DNA of 64,000 nt. It comes from JACRAV01 sp964571235. GTDB taxonomy: Bacteria; Zixibacteria; MSB-5A5; GN15; FEB-12. Each line of letters opens with the position of its first letter. The stretch's first letter is position 1. The notes beneath the pieces were generated by a model, which made no database searches, was not told where the DNA came from, and worked only from the letters and a program-made list of their open reading frames with translations. Shown here one piece after another: positions 33,368 to 41,176 of the stretch. The stretch spans positions 682,001-746,000 of the forward strand of contig CAZNAI010000003.1 of assembly GCA_964571235.1 (NCBI GenBank), read 5' to 3'. The position numbers were made by a program, and so were the translations under genes.

Positions 33368-33471
33368 CTTGATCATCATGTTACAAAAAAAGCGTCAGGT
33401 GGGGGCACCTGACGCCACGTATACGACCCTTCGACAGGCTCAGGGTGAAGTCAAATTTGTTCGACGCGTTA

Positions 33472-34281
33472 TTACGATTTACGCGTGATGCGGCCGTGGC
33501 CGGAGACACTGCGGTTGACATCGGCCGGGCTACCCCAATAGCGGATATCGCCGGAGCCGCTGACCGAACCGTCGATGGAATTCTCTGCCCAGCAGTCGAC
33601 ATTTCCGGAGCCACTTATGTCGGCAATGACATCTTTGCATTTCAGTTCGCGGGCGTCGACATACCCCGAGCCGGGGATCTCAACCGACATCTCGCCGCAT
33701 GTGCCGGCAAGGGTAATGTCGCCGGAGCCGGAGACTTCAAGATCAACTCGCTCGGCCGCCAATCCGGTGAACTCGGCGTCGCCGGAACCGCCGACTGTCA
33801 CGCGCAAGTCGCGCACCGAGCCGTCACACCTAACATCAGCCGAGCCGGAGATATCCAATGTGAAATCTTCGCCGGTGAGTTTAGACAGTATGATGCTACC
33901 GGAACCGTCGATGGCCAGTTCGGTCAGTTTTGGAACTGTCATTACGATTTTGACATCTTGGTGAGTGGAAAATGATCCTTTGGTATCGATCTCAAGCGTT
34001 CGGCCGCGCACGCGGGTGGAAATCAAATCGACCAGATTGTCATCGCAAGTGAGCGATAGTTTGTAGGTCGGGCCGACCGTGATATCCAGATCGGCGCCGA
34101 TGGAGAGCTCGATCCGGTCGAAACCGACGACCTGGCGATCGATTGTAGTAGGTACGCCGGAGCCACGCACTCCGCGCGAGTTGCCAAAGAATGACCAGCG
34201 GTCTTTAGCGACCGACGATGTAACTCCGCTAAGCACCAAAATGGCGGCGATAGCGATTGTGCCGAATAGTAAGCGGCGCAT
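33472..34281 (-). CDS. GIN domain (DUF2807) exported protein
   Basis: A 269-residue exported protein with signal peptide (about 1-24, SSVA-KD) and a GIN/DUF2807 domain: FDRIELSIGADLDITVG at its start, then a regular right-handed beta pattern of G-S-G repeats (DGSGSIIL, ISGSADVRC, VGGSGDAEF, VSGSGDITL, ISGSGNVDC, VSGSGDIRYWG). Such domains are common on the surface or in the periplasm of FCB bacteria and are described as adhesin-like heads; the exact role is unknown. The upstream side has a purine-rich GGAGGGAG ribosome binding site. Confidence 0.92.
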   Translation of the reverse strand: MRRLLFGTIAIAAILVLSGVTSSVAKDRWSFFGNSRGVRGSGVPTTIDRQVVGFDRIELSIGADLDITVGPTYKLSLTCDDNLVDLISTRVRGRTLEIDTKGSFSTHQDVKIVMTVPKLTELAIDGSGSIILSKLTGEDFTLDISGSADVRCDGSVRDLRVTVGGSGDAEFTGLAAERVDLEVSGSGDITLAGTCGEMSVEIPGSGYVDARELKCKDVIADISGSGNVDCWAENSIDGSVSGSGDIRYWGSPADVNRSVSGHGRITRKS

Positions 34282-34352
34282 ACTCCCTCCAAAGAGTTGG
34301 AATTGTTGTCTGATGGTATGTACGAAAGGAGGGGGAGGGAGGTTGCGGGGAA

Positions 34353-35399
34353 TTATTCCAGCCGGAAATCGTCGAAATAGAGGGCGGTTGGCTCTTTCGG
34401 TTCGATCAGAAAGATGATCAGGCCGGCGGTATGATCGAGATTCATCTCACGGCCGGACGAAGTCAACTTGAGTGTATCGATGGGCAGATCGATTCGGGTC
34501 AGGCCGGGCGGTATCGCAAATACATTGTTGTACCGGTCGGGGTAACAGCCACTAGAACCGGCGTCGTAGATGCGAAACGACATGTCAATCGTTGAGTCGT
34601 TATCAGAAAAGACATCAAACTTGAGTGATGTGTATCCCTCCAAGTGAGGGTAGAGATAGGTGAAAAGCAAACTTGGATAGGTCGCGGGGAAAAAGGTCAC
34701 TTTGCCGACCTCGGCATGCGTGGCATTCCAGCCACTCGGAGGTGGAACAGCCTGGAGTTCGGCGTCGCGGACGACAAAGAGTTTGCGCTCAAGCTTGGAA
34801 TCGAACGCCGCAAGGCGCGGGAAGATCATGTTACGATGCACAACAACTGCCAGCCAGAAGATCGCGGGGATGTAGACAATGACAATCAATACAGCCGAGA
34901 TCGAGCGGATCGTCCATTTGATCTTGGGAGATATCTGTCTGACAGCTCTCACTGCTTTATCAATAGTCCAGAAGACGGCAAGAAAAGCAAAGGCGCCCGC
35001 CATATCGGCGAGGACATCGCGAATCTCTGCGTCGCGTTGGTTGAAATACTGCCAAATCTCCGAGCCGATACCCATTGCCGAGGTAAGACCGAAGGCAATG
35101 AGGTATTGTGTCCATGGGCGAGCGAGAGCTTTGAGTCCGATTGTGCGAATAATCCCAAGGACGATCAACGCGGCAAATCCAAAGAGCGGAGCGTGGCCGC
35201 CGTTTTCAAATTCGCGCCAGAAAGCGGTGTTGGAGGGCATCTTGCCGAATACAAAGATCAGCCCTAAAAAGACAATGGCCGCAAGCGCCAACAGTAGGCG
35301 GGCTGATTTGTGACTGAGCATGGTTACAATGATATCCTGTCGACGAGGGGCCGTCCAGTCAGATGTTACACGCGAAGGAGTCGATAGTTGCGAACTCAT
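34353..35399 (-). CDS. VanZ-like membrane protein with C-terminal beta domain
   Basis: A 348-residue protein. The N-terminal half has five membrane helices with the VanZ-like pattern (GGHAPLFGFAALIVLG, IGSEIWQYFNQRDAEIRDVLADMAGA; the D-x-x-D-x-x-x-N/D-x-x-G signature is recognisable). VanZ itself gives low-level teicoplanin resistance; most relatives are uncharacterised. The last 150 residues (from about 195) are soluble and beta-rich, ending FDDFRLE like a carbohydrate-binding jelly roll. ATG at 35399 overlaps the stop of the upstream zinc-ribbon gene (ATGA). An internal ATG at 35321 is the alternative start. Confidence 0.8.
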   Translation of the reverse strand: MSSQLSTPSRVTSDWTAPRRQDIIVTMLSHKSARLLLALAAIVFLGLIFVFGKMPSNTAFWREFENGGHAPLFGFAALIVLGIIRTIGLKALARPWTQYLIAFGLTSAMGIGSEIWQYFNQRDAEIRDVLADMAGAFAFLAVFWTIDKAVRAVRQISPKIKWTIRSISAVLIVIVYIPAIFWLAVVVHRNMIFPRLAAFDSKLERKLFVVRDAELQAVPPPSGWNATHAEVGKVTFFPATYPSLLFTYLYPHLEGYTSLKFDVFSDNDSTIDMSFRIYDAGSSGCYPDRYNNVFAIPPGLTRIDLPIDTLKLTSSGREMNLDHTAGLIIFLIEPKEPTALYFDDFRLE

Positions 35400-35860
35400 T
35401 TCGCGGGAATAGACAAGTTTGACTTAAGAGTGGGCGAAACGGAACGCAACTTGGTACGGTTGGGGAATTTCGACGATGGGATACAAAAATCAGGGCCCTC
35501 GGGCCGACGAAGACGAACGGTGTAATCCTGACAGGCCTGACAGCGGCGGATTTTTCCGAGCGCCTCCTTTTTGATCAGGCGCTTTTTGGTGTGAGTCGGG
35601 GCGAATACTTGATGATCGACAATCTCAAATCCTTTGGTCGAATCGTTGTCGTCGTGGAATTTCACACCCGCGACAATTGTATCGGTACCGGGTTGATACG
35701 TAGTCGCTCCGGGGCACTCGATGAAGAGGTGACCGTCTTCGAGTGGGCCGTCGAAAATGGAAAGCGTTTCATCGAGCTGACTGCTATTGCACGTAGGGCA
35801 GAGCCAGGCTTTGCCAGATTCGATGAGCGAATGTCCGCAACTGATACAAGATCGTTCCAT
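35396..35860 (-). CDS. zinc-ribbon protein of unknown function
   Basis: A 154-residue protein beginning with a clear zinc ribbon, CISCGH and, 17 residues later, CPTCNSS, followed by a beta-rich middle (HLFIECPGATTYQPGTDTIVAGVKF) and a third CQACQ pair near residue 115. The ribbons may bind zinc; the rest is not recognised. ATG at 35860 follows GAGGTAAACGTG. It is the first gene of a coupled pair with the VanZ-like protein. Confidence 0.72.
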   Translation of the reverse strand: MERSCISCGHSLIESGKAWLCPTCNSSQLDETLSIFDGPLEDGHLFIECPGATTYQPGTDTIVAGVKFHDDNDSTKGFEIVDHQVFAPTHTKKRLIKKEALGKIRRCQACQDYTVRLRRPEGPDFCIPSSKFPNRTKLRSVSPTLKSNLSIPAK

Positions 35861-36080
35861 CACGTTTACCTCTGTGAAGTGTTCCACCTTTTGAGATGCA
35901 AAGAGGTTGCCGAGATGGAGGGGATTGTAGGCCGTTGCGAGAGAAGAGGATGCAAGCGGCACGGGGGCGTTGCCACGAAATTCACGTTGGCAAGTGTTGG
36001 AGGGTTCCAAGAGATCGGTGGGGAAAAGTACCCCACGATAAATCGTGGGCCACCAGAACTAAGATGAATCAGAAAGCAGA

Positions 36081-36121
36081 GATTGCGTCGTCGCGCCGAG
36101 GACGGCGCTCCTCGCAACGAC
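36081..36121. repeat. GATTGC...GCAACGAC palindromic element, undisrupted copy
   Basis: Reads GATTGCGTCGTCGCGCCGAG then GACGGCGCTCCTCGCAACGA. It is the uninterrupted version of the element in pth: there the inner GCGCCG and GGCGC arms are parted by an extra palindrome. Located between the zinc-ribbon gene and a small membrane protein gene. Confidence 0.75.
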
Positions 36122-36127
36122 AGAGAA

Positions 36128-36463
36128 TCAGGCTTTGAAGATCAGGAAGATTGAGCAGAGAACGGCTGTTACCGGCAGGGCGGCGGCAAATGAGACCGGT
36201 AGCAATAGAGTTGCAAGAAAGGCCAGCGCTATTGCAGGAAGCACGAGATACTTGATGGTAGCGATAGCCAGGCGAACGAGTTGAGTAAGTAGATAGAAAA
36301 CGAGCACGCCGCCGATAATCAGCCCGGCGATCAGGCCGTTATTACCGAAATGATCGATAATCCAGCTTTTGAGCGACAGGAGCGGTCCGGCGCCCAAGTC
36401 GAAGAACTGACTACACCACTGGCCAATACTTGAAAATGTTGAACTCAGATCAGAAAGGGGCAT
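36128..36463 (-). CDS. small membrane protein of unknown function
   Basis: A 111-residue protein with three hydrophobic helices (about residues 44-62, 65-84 and 86-109) after an amphipathic start containing LLSLKSWIIDHFG. It overlaps the 3' end of the 77-residue gene by 14 bases in another frame, so the two are coupled. No family is recognised. Confidence 0.65.
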   Translation of the reverse strand: MPLSDLSSTFSSIGQWCSQFFDLGAGPLLSLKSWIIDHFGNNGLIAGLIIGGVLVFYLLTQLVRLAIATIKYLVLPAIALAFLATLLLPVSFAAALPVTAVLCSIFLIFKA

Positions 36464-36683
36464 CGGTGTCTTCCTCCAGCGGTTCGATAGTCAGCGACGA
36501 CTCTCCGACCCGCGAGAGGCCAACCATTCGGCGGGTGAGAAAGTTTTGCGTGGTGATCCAGCGATGGGAGACCTCCATGATTTCCTGCTGGTCGACATCG
36601 GAGACCCAGTCGAGAATCACCTGATCGATTGTCCGGTCGTGTAAAACGACATCATCCATCGTGAGCACAAATTTCACTTTCAT
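36450..36683 (-). CDS. 77-residue soluble protein of unknown function
   Basis: A small acidic protein starting MKVKFVLTMDDVVLHDRTID, with an alpha/beta pattern and the acidic end EPLEEDTDAPF. The ATG at 36683 follows GGGACAGGTGTC, a fair ribosome binding site. A promoter-like TTGCTG-N18-TATAGT sits 70-100 bases upstream. No family is recognised; it is the first gene of a pair with the membrane protein. Confidence 0.65.
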   Translation of the reverse strand: MKVKFVLTMDDVVLHDRTIDQVILDWVSDVDQQEIMEVSHRWITTQNFLTRRMVGLSRVGESSLTIEPLEEDTDAPF

Positions 36684-36752
36684 GACACCTGTCCCGCCTT
36701 CTGCGGTTTCGTTGTTTCACCACAGAAAGTGCAACGGGGGTGCCGCTATGAG

Positions 36753-36782
36753 ACTATACCACTGGGCGTCGAGAGCCAGCAA
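36753..36782 (-). promoter_or_regulatory. putative promoter of the 77-residue/membrane protein pair
   Basis: Minus strand TTGCTG (36782-36777), 18 bases, TATAGT (36758-36753); predicted start near 36746, about 63 bases before the ATG at 36683. Confidence 0.4.
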
Positions 36783-36913
36783 GGTAAGTCGTGAATTACC
36801 AAGGGGGATTTCCACAATCTGTTCAGCGCGCGAGCAGACGATGAATTCACGCTGTTTCAGAGTGAATCGAAATCGACAGAAGAGTATTGGAAATCGCCGT
36901 TAGGTGGTAGGCG

Positions 36914-36946
36914 AAAATCAAAACCCGGCGGTGGCAGGCCGCCGGG
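36914..36946 (-). terminator. intrinsic terminator of the candidate RNA
   Basis: Minus strand stem CCCGGCGG-CCTGCCA-CCGCCGGG (36946-36924) followed by TTTTGATTTT. Confidence 0.85.
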
Positions 36947-37302
36947 TGTGTCGTATTGCGTATTGATCACGGGTCTTTCGACCCGGACCCCCATTTGCGG
37001 CTGATACCGAAATCGGATCCCCTCAATCCGACAACGAGACGTCGGTATCAGCCAAATCTCGCGCAAGATTGCCTGGCTTGCGCGGTCTTCCTGTCGGGTC
37101 AAGTTCCCGCCCGTTATCGCCGTTGCGATCTCGGGCGAGTTTCTCCCATAGTGATCCCTCCCTGGCTAACAGGTTTACGCCCACGACAGGCAGTAAGAGA
37201 TTCGCAAGATGGGGGGATGCTTGCACCTACAGCACAACACTAAATCGCGCTGTTCAAGTGAGGATGAATCTTGTCTTCAGATAATTGAAATGCAGTCTGG
37301 CT
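36914..37302 (-). ncRNA. candidate structured RNA of about 380 nt, own promoter and terminator
   Basis: On the minus strand a near-consensus promoter (37309-37337) starts transcription near 37302 and a strong terminator ends it near 36914. No convincing long protein is encoded; an ATG at 37149 with AGGGAGG upstream opens only an 11-codon frame. The RNA is predicted to hold at least four strong hairpins: CGCCCG/CGGGCG with inner ATCGC/GCGAT (37108-37137); GCGCAAG/CTTGCGC (37061-37083); a perfect 12-bp stem GGCTGATACCGA/TCGGTATCAGCC (36999-37053); and CGGGTC-GAAA-GACCCG (36970-36985). It lacks conserved cores of RNase P RNA and tmRNA. A long attenuated leader is the alternative. Confidence 0.5.
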
Positions 37303-37308
37303 GAGCGT

Positions 37309-37337
37309 ACCATACGCAATCTACTGTGTGATGTCAA
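37309..37337 (-). promoter_or_regulatory. near-consensus sigma70 promoter of the candidate RNA
   Basis: Minus strand TTGACA (37337-37332), exactly 17 bases, TATGGT (37314-37309). It is the best promoter match in the window. It lies about 40 bases downstream of the stop of the DUF6265-like gene. Confidence 0.7.
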
Positions 37338-37379
37338 GCGAAATATGAGAGGGTGCGACAGTCAATTGCGACAACATCT

Positions 37380-37862
37380 TCATTTCACTTTTCGATAGCC
37401 ATATCCGATTCGCTTGGTAGATCCGTTCATGGGCCCTTCAATCCAGGCAAAAAGGGAGTCGACGCTGATCGGTTGGTAACAGACTTTGGTGGGGAAATCA
37501 TGGGTGGGATTTTCAAAGAGAAATCCGGCGCTATCAGCCACTGTCAGCTTGAAGAAGACTTTTGACTTGTTGTGTGGGACATCGGCGACGAAAAATAGCC
37601 CGCTGTCAGTCTGTAACAATTGTGCGCACTCGGTGATAATGGTGTCGCTGGCCGTTACTTTGAAGGCGATACCATCCAGTGTGAGAGAGTCTTTGGCCGT
37701 CCAGTGCTCTCCGATTACACTTTTCTTGCCTGCGCCGGTCCATTTCCCCAGTAGCCAATTCAAAGACTTCAAATTAGCGCCGGGCGTTTCGGCGGTAGTG
37801 GCGGCGCCGAGTGACACAATGACAGCGGTGAGGAAGATAGTGGCAGTTTTCTTCGTTTTCAT
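37380..37862 (-). CDS. DUF6265-like exported protein
   Basis: A 160-residue exported protein with signal peptide (about 1-24) and a lipocalin-like beta domain opening NWLLGKWTGAG, with GEHWTAKDSLTLDGIAFKV and ending FAWIEGPMNGSTKRIGYGY. The WLxGxW start followed by ExW and a terminal basic strand matches the DUF6265 family of calycin-like proteins; function unknown, lipid or small-molecule binding is plausible. AAAGGAG lies five bases before the ATG at 37862. Confidence 0.78.
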   Translation of the reverse strand: MKTKKTATIFLTAVIVSLGAATTAETPGANLKSLNWLLGKWTGAGKKSVIGEHWTAKDSLTLDGIAFKVTASDTIITECAQLLQTDSGLFFVADVPHNKSKVFFKLTVADSAGFLFENPTHDFPTKVCYQPISVDSLFAWIEGPMNGSTKRIGYGYRKVK

Positions 37863-37928
37863 ATGCTCCTTTGAGACGGCCTGGTCGGCCAAACTTGTTT
37901 TGCTTTGATGCTATGCGATCTATAGACG

Positions 37929-40316
37929 TCAGAAGTTGAGTCCTGCTGAAAAATACCAGCGTTCTCCGCCATGATTGGTTCTGCCGTACCCAAGTTCGAA
38001 CGGGCCTATCGGCGTATCAAGCGAGAGTGCGCCGCCGAATCCCTGTCGGACATTCTTGAGCTTGAGGTTTTCAAATCGAACCGCGATATCGCCGGCGTCC
38101 CACCGGCCGGTGGCATAGAATCCAAGTGGCAGTCTGGCGCGAATTTCCTGATTGACCAGAGTGTATTTGTCGCCGAAAAGGGATTCACCGCGATACCCGT
38201 TGAGCGAAGTCGCCCCGCCGAGATAGAACTTTTCAGACAACGGAAGTGCATCGGCTGACAAGCCGACTGAAAGTTTGAAGTGATAGGTGAAATTCCCGGC
38301 AATGGTGTAGTACGATTCGACTATTGAGTTGAATCGTGTGAAATTCCGGTCGCTCGCCAGGAATTTGGGCGACAGGCGAAGTTGAAACAAGTACCGATTG
38401 CCCGTACTCGGAAATGCGACCCGATCGAATGTCTCAACGTGCGACTCGAAATTGAGCGTGCTGAGGGTGAATTCCTCTTTCGGCACGGCTTTGTCGCGGT
38501 GGTGAACCCGCTCGATGGCGATGCCGCCGGTGATTGTACCGAGCCGTCCGATCTGCTGTCCGGCGTTGAAAGTGGCTCCCCAGCGCGACTCGGTGCGGAT
38601 TCCGAACGGATTTCCAAGGGTGTCATAGGTTGTCCGATCGATTTCCGACCAGCCGGTGCGCACTTGCCCGGTGAGGTAGGTCGACAGGATTCGATTGGCC
38701 CGAACTTCTCCGTAGACCGCCCGTCGATCGAGCCCGTAGCGGGCGTGGGCCAGGTATTCCACTCCGGAGCCAAACAAATTGTCATTGAGGATTTCGATAA
38801 ATTCTTCAGATTGGTAGTGATCATCCCAGTGCCAGCCCAGCCGCGCTTGCAACGACTGTCGCTCCTGGATGCCGATCAGAATTCGGGCTCCGCTGTCATC
38901 GGGAACAACATGCAGGGTGACGCGATCAAACAAATCGGTCCCGTATATCTCCCGCTGTCCTTTGAGTGCCTTGGTAAGGGAAAATGGTTCACCTTTGTGG
39001 AGCGGAAAGTACGAGCGGACAACCCAGTCGCGGGTCTTGCCGTCTTTGATGACATCGATTCGCTTTACAATCCCTTCGTTAATGACAACCGTGGCGACGC
39101 CCGCAGAATCGATGGTGATATCACGGACGGTGGCCAGATCGTATCCGGCTCGGCGATAGCGTGCTGTCAGATTATCGAGTCGTTGGCGCAAGGTGGTTGC
39201 ACCCGCCAAGTCATCTGGTGGATATAGCCATTTGATCACCGAGTCAGCGCTGAAGAGTGTGACGCCGTGGACGACCAGTTTTCGCAGGGGAGGGCTTTGC
39301 GTAGCGGATGAGTCAAGGGACACGGTGTGAGAATCGGCTGTATGTCCGTTCGCGGAGAGAATTGAATCGGCAATGTGCATCGCGGATTGATAGCCAAGCG
39401 CCATGATGCTGTCGCGGAAATCGAAATCTACGGAGGAAATGCCGTCGAGTTGAGGGCAGATTACAAATTCGGCCGAGGCCAGTTGCTCGGTTAGCGAGCG
39501 AGCGGCCATGATAGTGGTTACCTGATTGGCTATGTCGACTGGTGATAAGAGCTTGTCTTTTGATAGGAGGGGAGAAGTGGAGTTGATGGCAACTACCGGC
39601 AGAGCTCCCGCGGTTATCTCGCGCACTAGTGTTACCGGGACCGGAATAAGCATGCCGCCGTCCATTAACAGGTGCTCGCCATGATCCACGCCGGTGAAAG
39701 CGAGTGGAAAGGCCATCGTAGCTCGCATGGCGTCGGCCAGTGACCCTGAATCGAGGATGATCTCTCGGCCGGAAATGATATCGGTACAAACAGTCCTAAA
39801 CGGAATCGAGAGGTTTGCGAATTTTCCGTTGGCACGGTAATTGGCGGCGAGTGTCAGTTCGGTTAAGAGAGAGGTAAGTTCCTGACCGCCGGTGAGAGCA
39901 TGGGGAAGTTGGGGGCGCAGGCCGTCGAAACGCACGGAAACCAGATGACGTTCCCGTTCGCGCCGCTGGGTAAAGAGCATTGAGGCGCGAGGCGGATCGT
40001 TGGCAAAGAGCGCACGGAAGTCAATCTTCTCAACGATAGCTTTGATTTGATCGGCAGAATACCCGCACGCGTACAGCCCGCCGATGATTCCGCCGATCGA
40101 AGTCCCGGCAATCGCCTTGACTTTGATTCCCCGATCTTCAAATGCCTTGAGCACGCCGATACCGGCCAGCCCTCGGGCGCCACCGCCGGAAAGAGCGAGC
40201 GCTATCTCGGCGGTAGTCTGATTACGCGGAGATTGCGGTGCCGGATCCGTTTGCCCCTCCGCCAAAGCGAAGAGTGTGCAGAAACAGAGGGCGAATGTAA
40301 GACAAATAGTTTTCAC
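37929..40316 (-). CDS. patatin-like phospholipase with POTRA and outer-membrane barrel (PlpD type)
   Basis: A 795-residue type Vd autotransporter-like protein. After a signal peptide (1-20, GTG start at 40316) comes a patatin domain: oxyanion loop GGGARG at 44-49, nucleophile Ser73 in GTSIGG, catalytic Asp219 in DGG. A POTRA domain follows (about 345-420: KLVVHGVTLFSADSVIKWL), then a 16-strand-like Omp85 barrel (about 430-795) ending in an aromatic residue (FSAGLNF). Pseudomonas PlpD has this order and is a phospholipase A1 exposed at the cell surface. It is divergent from the SpoU gene. A TTG at 40364 would give a longer, less signal-like start. Confidence 0.92.
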   Translation of the reverse strand: MKTICLTFALCFCTLFALAEGQTDPAPQSPRNQTTAEIALALSGGGARGLAGIGVLKAFEDRGIKVKAIAGTSIGGIIGGLYACGYSADQIKAIVEKIDFRALFANDPPRASMLFTQRRERERHLVSVRFDGLRPQLPHALTGGQELTSLLTELTLAANYRANGKFANLSIPFRTVCTDIISGREIILDSGSLADAMRATMAFPLAFTGVDHGEHLLMDGGMLIPVPVTLVREITAGALPVVAINSTSPLLSKDKLLSPVDIANQVTTIMAARSLTEQLASAEFVICPQLDGISSVDFDFRDSIMALGYQSAMHIADSILSANGHTADSHTVSLDSSATQSPPLRKLVVHGVTLFSADSVIKWLYPPDDLAGATTLRQRLDNLTARYRRAGYDLATVRDITIDSAGVATVVINEGIVKRIDVIKDGKTRDWVVRSYFPLHKGEPFSLTKALKGQREIYGTDLFDRVTLHVVPDDSGARILIGIQERQSLQARLGWHWDDHYQSEEFIEILNDNLFGSGVEYLAHARYGLDRRAVYGEVRANRILSTYLTGQVRTGWSEIDRTTYDTLGNPFGIRTESRWGATFNAGQQIGRLGTITGGIAIERVHHRDKAVPKEEFTLSTLNFESHVETFDRVAFPSTGNRYLFQLRLSPKFLASDRNFTRFNSIVESYYTIAGNFTYHFKLSVGLSADALPLSEKFYLGGATSLNGYRGESLFGDKYTLVNQEIRARLPLGFYATGRWDAGDIAVRFENLKLKNVRQGFGGALSLDTPIGPFELGYGRTNHGGERWYFSAGLNF

Positions 40317-40344
40317 TTGCTCGTTGTGTGGCCTTGGCGGTTCC

Positions 40345-40372
40345 TTATCATCAGCAACGACCAAGATATAAT
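40345..40372 (+). promoter_or_regulatory. putative promoter giving a leaderless SpoU mRNA
   Basis: TTATCA (40345-40350), 16 bases, TATAAT (40367-40372). The ATG at 40379 is only six bases beyond the -10 box, at the expected transcription start. Confidence 0.45.
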
Positions 40373-40378
40373 GCGACT

Positions 40379-41176
40379 ATGCCACTGACCAATACAGAAC
40401 TGAAGAACCTGAAATCCTTTCGTTTGCCGGATAAGCGCAATCGCGTCGGGTTTCTGGCGGAGGGAGTCAGGGTCCTTGAGGAGTCGGTGCGCCATCGGTT
40501 TGCCGCTAAGACGGTACTGGTATGCGAAGAACAGCTAAGCGATCGTGGCAAGACTTTGGCCGGCCGTCTCCAGAAGCTGGGTGCTTCCGTGCAGGCAATT
40601 CCGTCGCGCCAGATAGATGCTCTTTCCGATGCCGAGACTTCTCAGGGGATTGTGGCGGTCTTTGACTATCGGCCAATTGAAATTGCGGAACTGTCGGGGG
40701 CGGTTGGCCGTAAAGTGCTGGTGTGCGACGATATTTCCGATCCGGGCAATCTGGGAACACTGTTTCGATCGGCGCTGGCATTCGGTTTTGTATCAGTAGT
40801 AGTGCTGGGTGATTCGGCTGACCCTTTTGCGCCCAAGACTGTGCGGGCGTCGGCCGGCGCAATATTCGGCTTGCGCGTTATACAAACCATGCCGGAAGAG
40901 TTCCTGAGCTGGTCGGCGAAGTCACAGGCCGGGCTGATTGTTACCGAGGCGAAGGGCGAGCCGCTCGGCGAGATTCGTCGAAAGCACCGGTCGCAACAGA
41001 CTATTTGTCTGGCAATCGGCTCTGAAGCGCGTGGTGTCTCGGCGGCGCTACGAAGAGCGGCGACCGCGGTTGTGGGAATCGAGCATGACCCGGTCGTGGA
41101 ATCACTCAACGCCGCGGTGGCCGGGTCAATTCTAATGAAGGGAATATACGATTTATGGCAGGTACATCGAAAATAG
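40379..41176 (+). CDS. SpoU/TrmH-family RNA methyltransferase
   Basis: A 265-residue 2'-O-ribose methyltransferase that uses S-adenosylmethionine on rRNA or tRNA. The N-terminal substrate-binding domain (VGFLAEGVRVLEESVR) precedes a SPOUT domain with motif 1 DISDPGNLGTLFRSALAFG, motif 2 IGSEARGVSAAL and motif 3 ESLNAAVAGSILM. The layout is that of 23S rRNA Gm2251-type or TrmH-like enzymes; the exact site cannot be fixed. The DUF4097 gene starts inside its last codons. Confidence 0.92.
   Translation: MPLTNTELKNLKSFRLPDKRNRVGFLAEGVRVLEESVRHRFAAKTVLVCEEQLSDRGKTLAGRLQKLGASVQAIPSRQIDALSDAETSQGIVAVFDYRPIEIAELSGAVGRKVLVCDDISDPGNLGTLFRSALAFGFVSVVVLGDSADPFAPKTVRASAGAIFGLRVIQTMPEEFLSWSAKSQAGLIVTEAKGEPLGEIRRKHRSQQTICLAIGSEARGVSAALRRAATAVVGIEHDPVVESLNAAVAGSILMKGIYDLWQVHRK

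Larger units (their letters stand above)
32549..33471. other. 923-base repeat-rich gap, no convincing gene
   Basis: From left to right: 80-bp unit (32568-32647), TGTCGAACCCGCAGGGGTTT palindrome (32667-32694), GGGATCCCACAGC/GCTGTGGGGC hairpin (near 32815), an AT-richer stretch 32850-33130, another TGTCGAAACC palindrome (33143-33170), the second 171-bp element (33197-33367), GCGTCAGGTG/CACCTGACGC (33392-33415) and CCCTTCGACAGGCTCAGGG (33427-33445). A 69-codon frame ending near 33041 (IGKFWYEDLDTQLAYVTKSC) reads like protein and may be a gene fragment. A longer plus-strand frame through the repeats is fortuitous. Confidence 0.7.

Noticed and set aside
32737..33372. 211-codon plus-strand frame
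   Set aside because: It runs through three repeat families and has no coherent composition, signal or domain; a chance open frame in repeats.
36702..36893. Open frame on the minus strand reading EFIVCSRAEQIVEIPLGNS
   Set aside because: It looks protein-like but is preceded by a stop, has no ATG/GTG/TTG before the conserved-looking part and overlaps a promoter-like sequence; at best a remnant.
36857..37226. Minus-strand protein frames across the candidate RNA
   Set aside because: One frame runs through the terminator and lacks a ribosome binding site; the other (67 codons) has low-complexity content and no start signals. The hairpins explain the region better.
36914..37302. tmRNA or RNase P RNA identity for the candidate RNA
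   Set aside because: No tmRNA 5' GGGG..GAUUCGAC or 3' T-arm, and no GAGGAAAGUCC or ACAGAA..GGCUUA of RNase P RNA could be found.
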